Shown one piece after another: positions 47,370-56,820 of a DNA stretch of 64,000 nt. The translations under genes and the position numbers were made by a program. The stretch lies in assembly GCF_025770765.1 (NCBI RefSeq), contig NZ_JANZKY010000013.1, positions 62,001 to 126,000 of the forward strand, written 5' to 3'. Position 1 is the first letter of the stretch; every line of letters begins with the position of its first letter. Source of the stretch: Propionivibrio soli. Its GTDB lineage: Bacteria; Pseudomonadota; Gammaproteobacteria; Burkholderiales; Rhodocyclaceae. A model generated the notes under the pieces. That model was not told the DNA's origin, searched no databases, and was given only the letters and a program-made list of their open reading frames with translations.

Positions 47370-47414
47370 CAGCCTAGGCCGTCATAATCATCAGAACTGA
47401 ACAAAGGGCCTGCC

Positions 47415-47897
47415 ATGGCGCGCTACGACAACATCTACGAGTATGAATCGGTCCTTGCCGGAGAGGGGCTGCGTGTTGGGCTCGTCATGAGCCGCTTCAA
47501 CCAGGATGTCTGCGAAGGACTCCTCGCCGCATGTGTCGCGGAACTCAAGCGGCTCGGCGTGGCGCCGGCGGACATCGAAATCGCCACGGTGCCTGGGGCA
47601 CTGGAGATTCCGCTCGTTCTGCAAACGATGGCGCAAAGCGATCGTTACGATGCGCTGGTGGCTCTCGGGGCCGTCATTCGCGGCGATACCTACCATTTCG
47701 AGGTCGTCTCGAACGATTCGTGTCGGGCCGTGATGGAAGTTCAGCTCGACACCGGCATCCCGGTCGCAAACGGCATCCTGACTTGCGAAGACGACGATCA
47801 GGCGTTGGTACGTATGCAGCAAAAGGGTTCCGACTGCGCGCGCGCCGCTGTCGAAATGGCCAACCTTCTACGTGCGATGGGAGATCGGCCCGTATGA
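47415..47897 (+). CDS. ribH: 6,7-dimethyl-8-ribityllumazine synthase
   Basis: The 160-residue protein has S-R-F-N near residue 27 and P-G-A-L-E-I-P near 60, followed by [12 protein letters not shown], which holds the catalytic His. It joins the RibA-derived pyrimidine with the RibB product. It overlaps nusB by four bases (ATGA). Confidence 0.95.
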   Translation: MARYDNIYEYESVLAGEGLRVGLVMSRFNQDVCEGLLAACVAELKRLGVAPADIEIATVPGALEIPLVLQTMAQSDRYDALVALGAVIRGDTYHFEVVSNDSCRAVMEVQLDTGIPVANGILTCEDDDQALVRMQQKGSDCARAAVEMANLLRAMGDRPV

Positions 47898-48403
47898 GTA
47901 CTCACGATAAAACGGTCGAGAAATCTGCCGCGGGGAGCGAAACAAAAGCAGCGGCGCCTAAGTCGCCACGGCGGCGTGCCCGAGAACTTGCGTTGCAGGG
48001 CCTTTATCAATGGCGGATCGGTGGCAATGACGAAGCGGCGATTGAGGCGCATTTGACCGACGCTGCCGGGTTCGAAAAGGCCGATCGGCAGTTTTTCATG
48101 GGCTTGTTGCGCGGCGTTCTTGCCCACCAGGAGTCGTTGCAGGAACAACTCCAGGCTCATCTCGATCGGCCGTTCGCCGAACTCTCTCCAGTCGAAGCCT
48201 GCGTATTATTGGCTGGAGCCTATGAGTTGGCGAATTATCCGCAGACGCCTTACCGCGTGATCATCAACGAGGCGATTGAGTTGGCCAAAGGCTACGGCGG
48301 CACGGATGGCCACAAATATGTGAATGGCGTGCTGGACAAGCTCGCGGGCAAGTTGCGGCCGGTGGAAGTCGAAGCCAAGCGCGCTGCTCGTGCGAAAGCC
48401 TGA
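47894..48403 (+). CDS. nusB: Transcription antitermination protein NusB
   Basis: A 169-residue protein with a ~25-residue Lys/Ala/Ser-rich head followed by the NusB helical fold ([15 protein letters not shown] near residues 27-41 and [14 protein letters not shown] near 120). It binds boxA RNA with NusE to prevent early termination in rRNA operons. Its start overlaps the ribH stop, the usual ribH-nusB coupling of Proteobacteria. Confidence 0.94.
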   Translation: MSTHDKTVEKSAAGSETKAAAPKSPRRRARELALQGLYQWRIGGNDEAAIEAHLTDAAGFEKADRQFFMGLLRGVLAHQESLQEQLQAHLDRPFAELSPVEACVLLAGAYELANYPQTPYRVIINEAIELAKGYGGTDGHKYVNGVLDKLAGKLRPVEVEAKRAARAKA

Positions 48404-48498
48404 GCGCGACTAGCGCTTGTACTCGGCCCCGCCGAGTCAGTTTGCACGAAACTCACGGGGATCGCCTCTTGCCGGCAGGGGAAAAGAGAAGACTGCCT

Positions 48499-49479
48499 AT
48501 GTCCGTGTCGGAATTTGATTTGATCGCGCGTTATTTTGCGCGAGCTACCCCTAATGCCGTGCTCGGCCCCGGCGACGATTGCGCCCTGTTGGCTCCGTCT
48601 CCCGGCACTGAACTCGTAGTGACGACTGATATGCTGGTGTCGGGAACTCACTTCTTCCCCGACACGAATCCTCGCCAGCTCGGCTGGAAGACGGCGGCAG
48701 TCAATATCTCGGACCTCGCGGCCATGGGAGCGAAGCCGCGCTGGCTGCTGCTCGCGGGCAGTCTGCCGCACGCTGATGAGGCTTGGATTGCCGCCTTCGC
48801 CGGCGGGCTGTTCGAATGCACGGAGCGTTATGGTGTCGATCTGGTCGGTGGCGATACCACCCGCGGACCGTTGAATTTCTGCATTACGGCTCTTGGCGAA
48901 GTACCCACCGGGTCGGCGTTGCGGCGTGACCGTGCGGTTGCCGGGGACGATATCTGGGTGTCGGGCCATCCCGGGATGGCGGCTCTCGGCTTGGCTCATT
49001 TGCAGGGACGCGTCTCGTTACCCCCTTCCTTGCGCGACGTTTGTATTGCTGCGCTGCAGCAACCATTTCCTCGCGTCGAACTGGGCCGCGCGCTTCGTGA
49101 AGAAGGCCTCGCCCGTGCGGCGATCGATGTCTCGGACGGGCTTCTTGCCGATCTCGGACATATTGCCGAACGCTCGTGCCTGGACGCGGAGGTCTCATTG
49201 AAGGATTTGCCTCCCTTACCTCTTGATGTGGACGCGGGCTTGGCTCGTGAGTGCCAGCTTGCCGGCGGCGACGACTACGAACTCGTCTTCACGGCGCCGC
49301 CCGCGAGCCGAGACGGACTTCTTGCGCTCGGTGTCCGTCTTGAGTTGCCGCTTTGGCGCATTGGCCGCGTCATCAAGGCTCGGCTGGGCGGCGGCGAAGT
49401 TCGGCTGCTTGATGAGAACGGAGCTGTTGTTCCGATGAATCGCCGAGGGTTTGACCATTTTGGGCAAGACGGTGAGTAA
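48499..49479 (+). CDS. thiL: Thiamine-monophosphate kinase
   Basis: The protein is 326 residues from the ATG at 48499. G-P-G-D-D-C-A-L near residue 23 and D-M-L-V-S-G-T-H-F near 44 are the metal- and nucleotide-binding motifs, D-L-A-A-M-G-A-K-P is near 71, and D-V-S-D-G-L-L-A-D-L is near 211. It phosphorylates thiamine phosphate to thiamine diphosphate, the cofactor of the E1 enzyme at 0.6-2.6 kb. It overlaps the pgpA start by eight bases. Confidence 0.94.
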   Translation: MSVSEFDLIARYFARATPNAVLGPGDDCALLAPSPGTELVVTTDMLVSGTHFFPDTNPRQLGWKTAAVNISDLAAMGAKPRWLLLAGSLPHADEAWIAAFAGGLFECTERYGVDLVGGDTTRGPLNFCITALGEVPTGSALRRDRAVAGDDIWVSGHPGMAALGLAHLQGRVSLPPSLRDVCIAALQQPFPRVELGRALREEGLARAAIDVSDGLLADLGHIAERSCLDAEVSLKDLPPLPLDVDAGLARECQLAGGDDYELVFTAPPASRDGLLALGVRLELPLWRIGRVIKARLGGGEVRLLDENGAVVPMNRRGFDHFGQDGE

Positions 49480-49957
49480 AGCGCCCGCCCCACGTTTTCT
49501 CCTCGCGCATCCCGCGCACCTTGTGGCCTGCGGCTTCGGCAGCGGTTTGTCTCCTGTCGCGCCGGGAACGGCCGGGACGCTGTTCGCGTGGGTAACTTTC
49601 CCGCTGTTTCGTGCGTCGCTCAACGATTTGCAACTGCTCGCGTTTCTTGCCGTCTGCTTTGTCGGCGGAGTTCTGGCAGTTCACCGCACCGGCAGGGACA
49701 TGGGCGTTGTCGACCACGGGAGTATCGTCTGGGATGAAATCGTCCCATTCTGGCTCGTCTTGTTTTTCTGTCCTGTCGGCTGGGCCTGGCAGGTCGCGGC
49801 ATTCGCACTTTTCCGCGTTTTCGACATCACGAAGCCCCAACCGGCGCGCTACTTCGACCGCAACGTCAAGAACGGCTTCGGCGTCATGATGGACGATCTC
49901 GTCGCGGCGGCTTACACGCTCCTTGTCCTGGCGCTGGCGCGCTTTCTATTGTCATGA
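49472..49957 (+). CDS. pgpA: Phosphatidylglycerophosphatase A
   Basis: The protein is about 161 residues from the GTG at 49472; a TTG at 49451 would add seven. G-F-G-S-G-L-S-P-V-A-P-G-T-A-G-T near residue 22 and D-E-I-V near 88 are the PgpA catalytic motifs, and several hydrophobic segments place it in the inner membrane. It removes phosphate from phosphatidylglycerophosphate. It overlaps thiL upstream and pncC downstream, the usual thiL-pgpA-pncC order. Confidence 0.93.
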   Translation: MSKAPAPRFLLAHPAHLVACGFGSGLSPVAPGTAGTLFAWVTFPLFRASLNDLQLLAFLAVCFVGGVLAVHRTGRDMGVVDHGSIVWDEIVPFWLVLFFCPVGWAWQVAAFALFRVFDITKPQPARYFDRNVKNGFGVMMDDLVAAAYTLLVLALARFLLS

Positions 49958-50463
49958 GGAACTACGAGCAGGCCGAGCTTGAAGAGCTTGCCGCGCGTGT
50001 GGGGCAGCTATTGCTCGCGAATGGACAGCGGCTCTCGACGGCCGAGTCGTGCACCGGAGGATGGATCGCGCAGTGTGCCACGGCTATCGCTGGCGGCTCG
50101 GACTGGTTCGATCGCGGTTTCGTTACATACTCGAATGATGCCAAGCAGGAAATGCTCGGTGTAGCACCGGAAGTCCTTGTGGCGCACGGAGCGGTGAGTA
50201 CGGCCACGGCGGCAGCTATGGCTGTCGGCGCTCTACGGAATAGTCGCGCCGACTGGGCGCTTTCGGTGACCGGCATCGCGGGTCCGAGCGGCGGTTCGCC
50301 TGCGAAACCCGTCGGCTTGGTGTGCTTCGGCTGGGCTGGCCCGGATGGGGTGGTGGAGACCGAAAGCCACCATTTCTCAGGCGATCGCCGCGCTATTCGT
50401 GCTCAGTCAGTTGCCCATGCGCTGTCCGGGATACTTCGGCGGGCGGCGTATCTGTCCGCATAA
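49954..50463 (+). CDS. pncC: Nicotinamide-nucleotide amidase (CinA C-terminal domain)
   Basis: A 169-residue protein made only of the CinA C-terminal domain, with S-T-A-E-S-C-T-G-G-W-I near residue 29 (the Ser after Glu is catalytic), V-T-Y-S-N-D-A-K near 55 and T-G-I-A-G-P-S-G-G near 108. It deamidates nicotinamide mononucleotide in NAD salvage. It overlaps pgpA by four bases. recA follows behind its own LexA-controlled promoter. Confidence 0.92.
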   Translation: MRNYEQAELEELAARVGQLLLANGQRLSTAESCTGGWIAQCATAIAGGSDWFDRGFVTYSNDAKQEMLGVAPEVLVAHGAVSTATAAAMAVGALRNSRADWALSVTGIAGPSGGSPAKPVGLVCFGWAGPDGVVETESHHFSGDRRAIRAQSVAHALSGILRRAAYLSA

Positions 50464-50489
50464 GTCACCCTCTTCGGTTTTTCCTGATA

Positions 50490-50505
50490 CTGTATATAAT
50501 GACAG
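50490..50505. promoter_or_regulatory. LexA box (SOS operator) of recA
   Basis: CTG-TATATAATGA-CAG matches the CTG-N10-CAG consensus with the AT-rich centre, 78 bases before the recA start. The overlapping TATAAT inside it can serve as -10, so LexA would block the promoter directly. Confidence 0.93.
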
Positions 50506-50583
50506 GAAGTTGCATTGGCGGTGAAACAAGGCGACGCGCACGAACATGAGATAATTTCGATCACTTTGAGCAAAGGACAGGCA

Positions 50584-51606
50584 ATGGACGACAACAAGGC
50601 AAAAGCACTCGCGGCAGCGCTTGCCCAGATCGAGAAACAATTCGGCAAAGGCTCGATCATGAAGATGGGCGACGGCAGCGTCGCCGGCGATATTCAGGTG
50701 GTTTCGACCGGGTCGCTTGGGCTCGATATCGCGTTGGGAATCGGTGGTCTGCCGCGCGGACGGGTTGTCGAAATCTACGGCCCCGAATCGTCCGGCAAAA
50801 CGACACTGACATTGCAGGTCATTGCCCAGATGCAGAAACTGGGTGGCACAGCGGCATTCATCGACGCCGAACATGCGCTGGATCCAACATACGCGCAAAA
50901 GCTTGGCGTTAACCTCGACGAACTCCTGATCTCTCAGCCTGATACCGGCGAGCAGGCGTTGGAAATTGCGGACATGCTTGTGCGATCAGCCAGCGTGGAC
51001 GTCGTCGTTGTCGACTCGGTGGCGGCGTTGGTTCCGAAGGCGGAAATCGAAGGCGAGATGGGTGATTCGCTGCCCGGCTTGCAGGCGCGTCTAATGAGTC
51101 AGGCGTTGCGGAAGCTGACGGCGAACATCAACCGTACCAATACCTTGGTTATCTTCATCAACCAGATCCGGATGAAGATCGGCGTCATGTTCGGTAGCCC
51201 TGAGACCACGACCGGGGGTAATGCTCTTAAATTCTACGCGTCGGTTCGCCTCGACATCCGGCGTATCGGTGGCATCAAGAAGGGCGATGAGGTTGTCGGC
51301 AGCGAAACCCGCGTCAAAGTCGTCAAGAACAAGGTGTCTCCACCTTTCCGCGAGGCCATTTTCGATATTCTGTATGGGGAGGGGACGTCGCGCGAGGGCG
51401 AAATCATCGAACTCGGTGTACTGCACAAACTCGTTGAAAAATCGGGCTCCTGGTATGCCTACAACGGTGAGAAAATCGGCCAGGGCAAAGATAACGCGCG
51501 CGAGTTCCTGAAAGCCAATCCCCAGATCGCCGAAGAAATCGAAGCGAAGATCCGGGAAGCGGTTCACGTGCCGTCGCCGCAGGCGATCAAGGATACGGCA
51601 GAGTAA
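50584..51606 (+). CDS. recA: Recombinase A
   Basis: The protein is 340 residues from the ATG at 50584. Walker A is G-P-E-S-S-G-K-T at residues 66-73, and Walker B ends V-V-V-D-S-V-A-A. Loop L1 (E-G-E-M-G-D-S) and loop L2 ([23 protein letters not shown]) are intact. It drives strand exchange and LexA self-cleavage. It is preceded by a LexA box and followed 17 bases later by recX. Confidence 0.98.
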   Translation: MDDNKAKALAAALAQIEKQFGKGSIMKMGDGSVAGDIQVVSTGSLGLDIALGIGGLPRGRVVEIYGPESSGKTTLTLQVIAQMQKLGGTAAFIDAEHALDPTYAQKLGVNLDELLISQPDTGEQALEIADMLVRSASVDVVVVDSVAALVPKAEIEGEMGDSLPGLQARLMSQALRKLTANINRTNTLVIFINQIRMKIGVMFGSPETTTGGNALKFYASVRLDIRRIGGIKKGDEVVGSETRVKVVKNKVSPPFREAIFDILYGEGTSREGEIIELGVLHKLVEKSGSWYAYNGEKIGQGKDNAREFLKANPQIAEEIEAKIREAVHVPSPQAIKDTAE

Positions 51607-51623
51607 GCGGCAAGCAGGCAACG

Positions 51624-52067
51624 ATGGAGCAGACGTTGCGCGAGCGTGCGTTACGCCTGCTCGCTCGGCGGGAACATACGCGGGCCGAGTTAATGCGCAA
51701 ACTCAAGCCGTACGCCGAGTCGGCTGAGGCACTAGATGCGCTACTCGATGATCTGAAGGCGCGTCGCCTGCTGTCGGACGAGCGTTACGTTGAAATGCGC
51801 TTGGGTGCCCGGGCAGCGCGCTTTGGTAATGCCCGCCTAGCGCATGAACTGCGTACGCAAGGGGTGGCAGATGATCTGGTAAGTGCGGCGCTGGCGGCAA
51901 CCGAGGATGAACTCGATCGTGCACGGGAAGTCTGGCGGCGCAAGTTTGCAGGAAAAGCTCCGGAAGATGCGGCCGAGCGGGCGCGCCAAGCGAGATTCCT
52001 GGCCGGTCGCGGGTTTTCCGGTGAAACAGTCCGTCGCGTATTGCGCGGCGCTTTTGAAGACGATTGA
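51624..52067 (+). CDS. recX: Regulatory protein RecX
   Basis: The 147-residue basic, three-helix-repeat protein has R-A-L-R-L-L-A-R-R-E-H-T-R-A-E-L near the N-terminus and F-L-A-G-R-G-F-S-G-E-T-V-R near the C-terminus, both RecX marks. It limits RecA filament growth. It is in the recA operon; unusually, lptB starts four bases after its stop. Confidence 0.93.
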   Translation: MEQTLRERALRLLARREHTRAELMRKLKPYAESAEALDALLDDLKARRLLSDERYVEMRLGARAARFGNARLAHELRTQGVADDLVSAALAATEDELDRAREVWRRKFAGKAPEDAAERARQARFLAGRGFSGETVRRVLRGAFEDD

Positions 52068-52070
52068 ACA

Positions 52071-52832
52071 ATGTCCGAAGTTGAGATCGACCTGGGTGCG
52101 GAAAGCACTGTCGCTACCCTTTCCACGCATGATCTGAGAAAGGCCTATAAAGGCCGCACCGTCGTGAACGGCGTGTCGCTTGAGGTACGCAGCGGGGAAG
52201 TGGTCGGGTTGCTTGGTCCTAATGGTGCGGGCAAAACGACCTGTTTCTACATGGTGGTGGGCCTTGTGGCGTGCGACGGCGGTGAGGTGTACATCGACGA
52301 CCGGAAAATGACCCACATGCCGATTCATCAGCGCGCCAGATTGGGTGTTTCGTATCTTCCTCAGGAGGCGTCTGTCTTCCGCAAACTGACCGTTATCGAG
52401 AACATCAAGGCGGTTCTGGAACTGCAGCACATTGCGAAAAGCGAAATCGAGGAGCGCTCCGAACGTTTGCTCGACGAATTGCACATCGGTCATATCCGTC
52501 ATAGTCCTGCGGCCTCGCTCTCTGGCGGCGAGCGGCGTCGCGTTGAAATTGCGCGTGCCCTGTCCACCGAGCCGAAGTTCATCCTGCTCGACGAACCGTT
52601 TGCCGGGGTCGACCCGATCGCCGTGCTCGATATCCAGAAAATCATCCGCTTTCTCAAGGAACGCAAGATCGGTGTTCTGATTACCGACCACAATGTCCGT
52701 GAGACATTGGGTATTTGCGACCACGCGTACATCCTCAATGAGGGGGCGGTCCTCGCGGCTGGTCGCCCGGATGAAATCATTTATAATGAAAACGTCCGGA
52801 AGGTCTATTTGGGCGAGAACTTCCGCCTCTGA
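52071..52832 (+). CDS. lptB: LPS export ABC transporter ATP-binding protein
   Basis: The 253-residue protein has Walker A G-P-N-G-A-G-K-T at residues 49-56, signature L-S-G-G-E-R-R-R, Walker [13 protein letters not shown] and an H-loop in T-D-H-N-V-R-E-T. It powers LPS transport by LptFG. The usual upstream partners (kdsC, lptC, lptA) are missing here: it follows recX directly, which suggests a rearrangement in this lineage. An extra ~18 acidic residues at the N-terminus are longer than in E. coli LptB. Confidence 0.94.
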   Translation: MSEVEIDLGAESTVATLSTHDLRKAYKGRTVVNGVSLEVRSGEVVGLLGPNGAGKTTCFYMVVGLVACDGGEVYIDDRKMTHMPIHQRARLGVSYLPQEASVFRKLTVIENIKAVLELQHIAKSEIEERSERLLDELHIGHIRHSPAASLSGGERRRVEIARALSTEPKFILLDEPFAGVDPIAVLDIQKIIRFLKERKIGVLITDHNVRETLGICDHAYILNEGAVLAAGRPDEIIYNENVRKVYLGENFRL

Positions 52833-52906
52833 CCGGCCCGTTTGAACAACTCAGAACCAAACGAGTAGCCCCTTCCCCCACCTCGGCGGCCGATCTGGTT
52901 CCGTAA

Positions 52907-54325
52907 ATGAAGCCATCCCTTCAGCTCAAGCTCTCGCAGCACCTCGCGCTGACTCCGCAACTGCAGCAGTCGATTCGACTGCTGCAGTTGTCGACGCTCG
53001 AGCTTGAGCAGGAGTTGGAGAAGTACCTGCAGGAGAATCCCCTGCTCGAACGCGAGGAAGAGGAATACGCCCCGCCCAAGCCGAGTGAGACGGAGCCTGC
53101 AGAAGTTGCGGCCACCGAAGGTGCCGAAGCGGACACGGCGACCTCATCGGCTGAGGCAAGTGAGGAGAGTTGGCTCGGAGAGGAAAGCAACTACGCCAGC
53201 TCGTCGGGATCTTTCGACGATGACGATAGCGATTACCAGGATGTGCAAGCGGCGACGACGTCTTTGCACGAACATCTTTCTTGGCAACTCGGCCTGATGA
53301 AAATTTCCGAGCGCGATCGTACGCTCGTCCAGTGCCTGATCGGGGCCCTCGACGATGACGGATACCTTACGCTTTCGCTTGAGGAACTGGCGGAAACCTT
53401 GCCCCCGGAGCAGGAAATCGAACCGGAGGAACTGCAGATTGCGCTCAAGCGTTTGCAGCACTTCGACCCAACAGGAGTTGGAGCGCGGAATGCGCAAGAA
53501 TGCCTGGCGCTGCAACTTGAAGCCTTGCCGGTCGACCCGACGCAAGTTCTTGCGCTGAAGATTGTTCGTAATCATCTCGATCTTCTGGCAAGTCGGGATT
53601 TTGCGAAGCTGAAGAAACTGACCAATTGCGACGATGACGAACTGCGCGAAGCGCAATTCCTAATCCGCAGCTTGAACCCGCGCCCTGGTGCTCAATACGC
53701 GGCTCTCGATGCTCGCTACATCACCCCCGACGTTGTCGTGCGCAAGATTCGTGGTCAATGGACGGCGAGCATTAATGCCGACGCATTTCCGCGCTTGCGG
53801 ATCAATAGCCTGTACGCGCAGATCCTTTCGCAACAACGCGGGTCGGGTTTGAGCGGACAACTGCAGGAGGCGCGCTGGTTAATCAAGAACGTACAGCAGC
53901 GCTTTGACACGATCCTCAGAGTGGCGCAGTCTATTGTCGAACGGCAGCGCCAGTTCTTCGATCACGGCGAGGTCGCGATGCGACCGCTAGTGTTGCGCGA
54001 AATCGCCGACATTCTTGGCTTGCACGAATCGACGGTATCCCGGGTTACAACGCAAAAATACATGGCTACGCCGCGCGGGATTTTTGAACTGAAGTACTTC
54101 TTCGGAAGTCACGTGGCAACGGAGACAGGGGGGGCCTGTTCGGCGACTGCGATCCGCGCGTTGATCAAACAACTTGTCGGTGCGGAGGACGCCAAGAAGC
54201 CGCTATCGGATAGTCAGATTTCCGATCTTCTCGGTCAGCAAGGCATCGTCGTTGCCCGGCGGACGATTGCCAAATACCGAGAAGCGCTCGGCATTCCCCC
54301 TGTGAAGCTGCGCAAGACGATCTGA
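52907..54325 (+). CDS. rpoN: RNA polymerase sigma-54 factor
   Basis: The 472-residue protein has the Gln/Leu-rich region I (residues 1-45), an acidic region II (50-115), the core-binding region III, a helix-turn-helix (L-H-E-S-T-V-S-R-V near 365) and the RpoN box [10 protein letters not shown] near residue 450. It directs transcription from -24/-12 promoters with enhancer-binding proteins. The order lptB-rpoN-hpf-ptsN is standard. Confidence 0.97.
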   Translation: MKPSLQLKLSQHLALTPQLQQSIRLLQLSTLELEQELEKYLQENPLLEREEEEYAPPKPSETEPAEVAATEGAEADTATSSAEASEESWLGEESNYASSSGSFDDDDSDYQDVQAATTSLHEHLSWQLGLMKISERDRTLVQCLIGALDDDGYLTLSLEELAETLPPEQEIEPEELQIALKRLQHFDPTGVGARNAQECLALQLEALPVDPTQVLALKIVRNHLDLLASRDFAKLKKLTNCDDDELREAQFLIRSLNPRPGAQYAALDARYITPDVVVRKIRGQWTASINADAFPRLRINSLYAQILSQQRGSGLSGQLQEARWLIKNVQQRFDTILRVAQSIVERQRQFFDHGEVAMRPLVLREIADILGLHESTVSRVTTQKYMATPRGIFELKYFFGSHVATETGGACSATAIRALIKQLVGAEDAKKPLSDSQISDLLGQQGIVVARRTIAKYREALGIPPVKLRKTI

Positions 54326-54465
54326 GAAGAGGCATTGCACAAAAAGCCAAAGCCAAGCGATGAAAGCAATGCTTGTCACCTTCACCCCCAACCCATCTCC
54401 ACGGAGCGGGAGGGGGTTGTCCGACAGTCGCTCATGCGACTATCACCTTGAAAAGGAGCCACACC

Positions 54466-54789
54466 ATGAACCTGCAGATCAGTGGACACCATCTCGAGAT
54501 TACGCCAGCGATTCACGATTACGTGCTGGACAAACTCGAGCGCGTTACACGCCACTTCGATAACGTCATCGATGTGAATGTGATCCTTTCGGTGGACAAG
54601 CTGAAGCAGAAGGCGGAAGTGACCGTTCACCTCTCAGGAAAGGACATCTATGTCGAGGCAATTGATGAAGATCTCTATGCGTCGATCGATCTTCTTGCCG
54701 ACAAACTTGATCGTCAGATCCAGAAGCATAAGCAGAAACTGCAGGACCATCACCGCGGCCAGAAGGCCAGTCAAATAACTGTCGAATAA
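54466..54789 (+). CDS. hpf: Ribosome hibernation-promoting factor, short form
   Basis: The protein is 107 residues from the ATG at 54466, with AAAGGAG upstream. It starts [13 protein letters not shown] and has the [12 protein letters not shown] and [16 protein letters not shown] segments of the RaiA/HPF fold. There is no C-terminal dimer domain, so it is the short gammaproteobacterial/betaproteobacterial type. It binds idle ribosomes in stationary phase. Confidence 0.94.
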   Translation: MNLQISGHHLEITPAIHDYVLDKLERVTRHFDNVIDVNVILSVDKLKQKAEVTVHLSGKDIYVEAIDEDLYASIDLLADKLDRQIQKHKQKLQDHHRGQKASQITVE

Positions 54790-54802
54790 TGTTTTGAATC
54801 TT

Positions 54803-54825
54803 CGGGGCGGCGATTTGCCGCCCCG
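54803..54825 (+). terminator. GC-rich hairpin between hpf and ptsN
   Basis: A 9-bp stem CGGGGCGGC / GCCGCCCCG with a GATTT loop. The following bases are T-poor at first (TCACTTGATTTT), so termination is likely partial. It may tune ptsN-hprK expression relative to rpoN-hpf. Confidence 0.6.
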
Positions 54826-54898
54826 TCACTTGATTTTCTCCCATCCGCTGTTATCTTCTCGTTCCCTCCCGCGTCTTAGCCGGTCTCGGCGTTTCAGC

Positions 54899-55345
54899 AT
54901 GAATCAAATCAGCCAGTTACTCGCTCCGGAAAATATCGTCCTCGACGTCGACGCCAGCAGCAAGAAGCGTGTTTTCGAGAAGGTCGGCCTGCTGTTCGAG
55001 AATAACCAAGGCATCGCACGGAGCGCCGTGTTCGACAGCCTGTTTGCCCGAGAAAAGCTGGGTTCGACCGGCCTCGGTCGCGGCATCGCGATTCCCCACG
55101 GACGGATCAAGGGCCTCAAGGAAGCGCGTGGCGCGTTTCTGCGCTTGACGACGCCGGTTCCATTCGATTCTCCAGACGGCCAGCCGGTATCGCTGCTTTT
55201 CGTCCTCCTCGTTCCCGAACAGGCCACTGAACAGCACCTGCAAATTCTTTCTGAGCTTGCCGAACGTTTTTCCGACAGGACGTGCCGGGAAGCGCTTTCA
55301 ACCGCTGATAGTCCTGATACGATCCGAAAATTGCTTGCCACTTGA
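54899..55345 (+). CDS. ptsN: Nitrogen-regulatory phosphotransferase EIIA-Ntr
   Basis: The protein is 148 residues from the ATG at 54899. The EIIA type-2 fold has the phospho-His in G-I-A-I-P-H-G-R, H67, and L-F-V-L-L-V-P-E. It accepts phosphate from the PTS-Ntr chain and regulates potassium, phosphate and carbon functions. It is followed 10 bases later by hprK. Confidence 0.95.
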   Translation: MNQISQLLAPENIVLDVDASSKKRVFEKVGLLFENNQGIARSAVFDSLFAREKLGSTGLGRGIAIPHGRIKGLKEARGAFLRLTTPVPFDSPDGQPVSLLFVLLVPEQATEQHLQILSELAERFSDRTCREALSTADSPDTIRKLLAT

Positions 55346-55355
55346 GAGTTCGCGC

Positions 55356-56300
55356 ATGATTTCCTCCCGATCCCTTAGCGTTACGCAGCTCTACGAAGAC
55401 AATCTCGAGAAGCTCAAGCTGACCTGGGTCGGCGCGGTCGGCGTCGAACGCCATGTCGAACTCAAGGACATGGAGACTTATGGCCCCGACGTCGTGGGGC
55501 ACATGAACCTCATCTACAGCCATCGCGTTCAGGTCATCGGCAAGCCCGAGCAGAAGTGGGCCGATCAGTTCGGTCTGGATCGCTGGCACCAGCTGATTGG
55601 CGACCTGCTCGCCGCAAAGGCGCCGGCGCTGATCATCGCCGATGGCCTTGAAGTTCCGACCGGAACGCTTGAAGCCTGCGAGGCAGCAGACACGCCCTTG
55701 TTCACTTCGCCCAAGGCCTGCTCAGCGGTTATCGACCTGCTGCACCTTTACCTGGCACGCCGGTTTGCCGATACCGTGTCGGTGCATGGCGTTTTCATGG
55801 ACGTGTTTGGGATGGGCGTGCTGATCACCGGCGATTCCGGAATCGGCAAAAGCGAATTGGCGCTCGAACTCGTGTCGCGCGGTCATGGGCTGGTTGCCGA
55901 CGATGTCGTCGAACTGGCGCGGATCGCGCCCACAACCATCGAAGGCCGCTGTCCCGGAATGCTGCGCGATTATCTTGAAGTCCGTGGACTAGGGTTGCTC
56001 AACATCCGGACGATCTTCGGCGAAACCGCCGCGCGTCGGAAGATGAAACTCAAGCTCATCGTTCATCTGCAGAAGCAAACGCCGAACGACAACCTTCCGC
56101 GTCTGCCGCTCGAGTCCCAGTCGCAAGAAATCCTCGGGATTCCGATCCGGAAAGTCGTTTTTCACGTTGCTCCGGGTCGCAACTTGGCTGTTTTGCTGGA
56201 AGCCGCCGTGCGTAACTGCATCCTGCACCTGCGCGGCATCGACAGCATGAGCGAATTCGTTAACCGGCAACAACAAGCCGTCCTAGATGACAATATTTAA
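55356..56300 (+). CDS. hprK: HPr kinase/phosphorylase
   Basis: The protein is 314 residues from the ATG at 55356. Walker A G-D-S-G-I-G-K-S is at residues 159-166, and the signature E-V-R-G-L-G-L-L-N-I lies near 208. It phosphorylates HPr on Ser and removes that phosphate. In betaproteobacteria it links PTS state with other control. The usual following genes (rapZ, PTS IIA, ptsH, ptsI) are not here, so the locus is split. Confidence 0.96.
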   Translation: MISSRSLSVTQLYEDNLEKLKLTWVGAVGVERHVELKDMETYGPDVVGHMNLIYSHRVQVIGKPEQKWADQFGLDRWHQLIGDLLAAKAPALIIADGLEVPTGTLEACEAADTPLFTSPKACSAVIDLLHLYLARRFADTVSVHGVFMDVFGMGVLITGDSGIGKSELALELVSRGHGLVADDVVELARIAPTTIEGRCPGMLRDYLEVRGLGLLNIRTIFGETAARRKMKLKLIVHLQKQTPNDNLPRLPLESQSQEILGIPIRKVVFHVAPGRNLAVLLEAAVRNCILHLRGIDSMSEFVNRQQQAVLDDNI

Positions 56301-56352
56301 GCATCGGTTATAATCATTCGACATTTTTCCCGCTCACAGAAAGGAGTTGCCG

Positions 56353-56697
56353 ATGAAGTCGATGCTCGTAGTCATTGCGCTTGTCTTTTCGATATCCGGT
56401 GCCTATGCGGCAACCGAAAAGGAGAAAAAGGCACCTTCTCCGGCGCAGCAGGCGCAACAGGAAAAGATGAAGACATGCAACGCCGACGCTCGCGCCAAGG
56501 ACCTGAAAGGCGATGAGCGCAAGAAATTCATGAGCGAGTGTCTTGGGGCCAAATCTGCGCCCGCTCAGCAGGCGGCAGCGCCGACGACACAGCAAGGCAA
56601 GATGAAAGCGTGCAATGCCGAGGCTGGAAGCAAGGCGCTCAAGGGAGACGAGCGGAAGAAGTTTATGAGCGAATGCCTCAAGGCAGATAAGCCCTAG
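56353..56697 (+). CDS. PsiF-repeat periplasmic protein
   Basis: The protein is 114 residues from the ATG at 56353, which has AAAGGAG upstream. A signal peptide (residues 1-20, ending A-Y-A-A) is followed by two PsiF repeats: C-N-A-D-A-R-A-K-D-L-K-G-D-E-R-K-K-F-M-S-E-C and C-N-A-E-A-G-S-K-A-L-K-G-D-E-R-K-K, each with two Cys that could form a disulfide. The function is unknown; E. coli PsiF is phosphate-starvation induced. Confidence 0.85.
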   Translation: MKSMLVVIALVFSISGAYAATEKEKKAPSPAQQAQQEKMKTCNADARAKDLKGDERKKFMSECLGAKSAPAQQAAAPTTQQGKMKACNAEAGSKALKGDERKKFMSECLKADKP

Positions 56698-56715
56698 GCA
56701 CAATCGGGGAAGGAA

Positions 56716-56744
56716 AAGGCGGCGCTTTTTGCGCCGCCTTTTTT
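56716..56744. terminator. Bidirectional rho-independent terminator
   Basis: AAGGCGGCGC / GCGCCGCCTT with a T5 loop, followed by TTTTTT on the plus strand and flanked by AAAA on the other side. It ends the PsiF gene and can also stop transcripts from the convergent FHA gene. Confidence 0.9.
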
Positions 56745-56820
56745 ACTTGGAGCCGAAGATTGCGGCGCCCTGTGATCCGTGCCTTTGGATTCTCCCCGGT
56801 GCGCACAAATTAGGCGCGCT

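Noticed and set aside
48404-48498. Thiamine (TPP) riboswitch before thiL.
   Set aside because: The 95-base gap is too short and has no THI-box motifs; thiL lies in an operon-like run.
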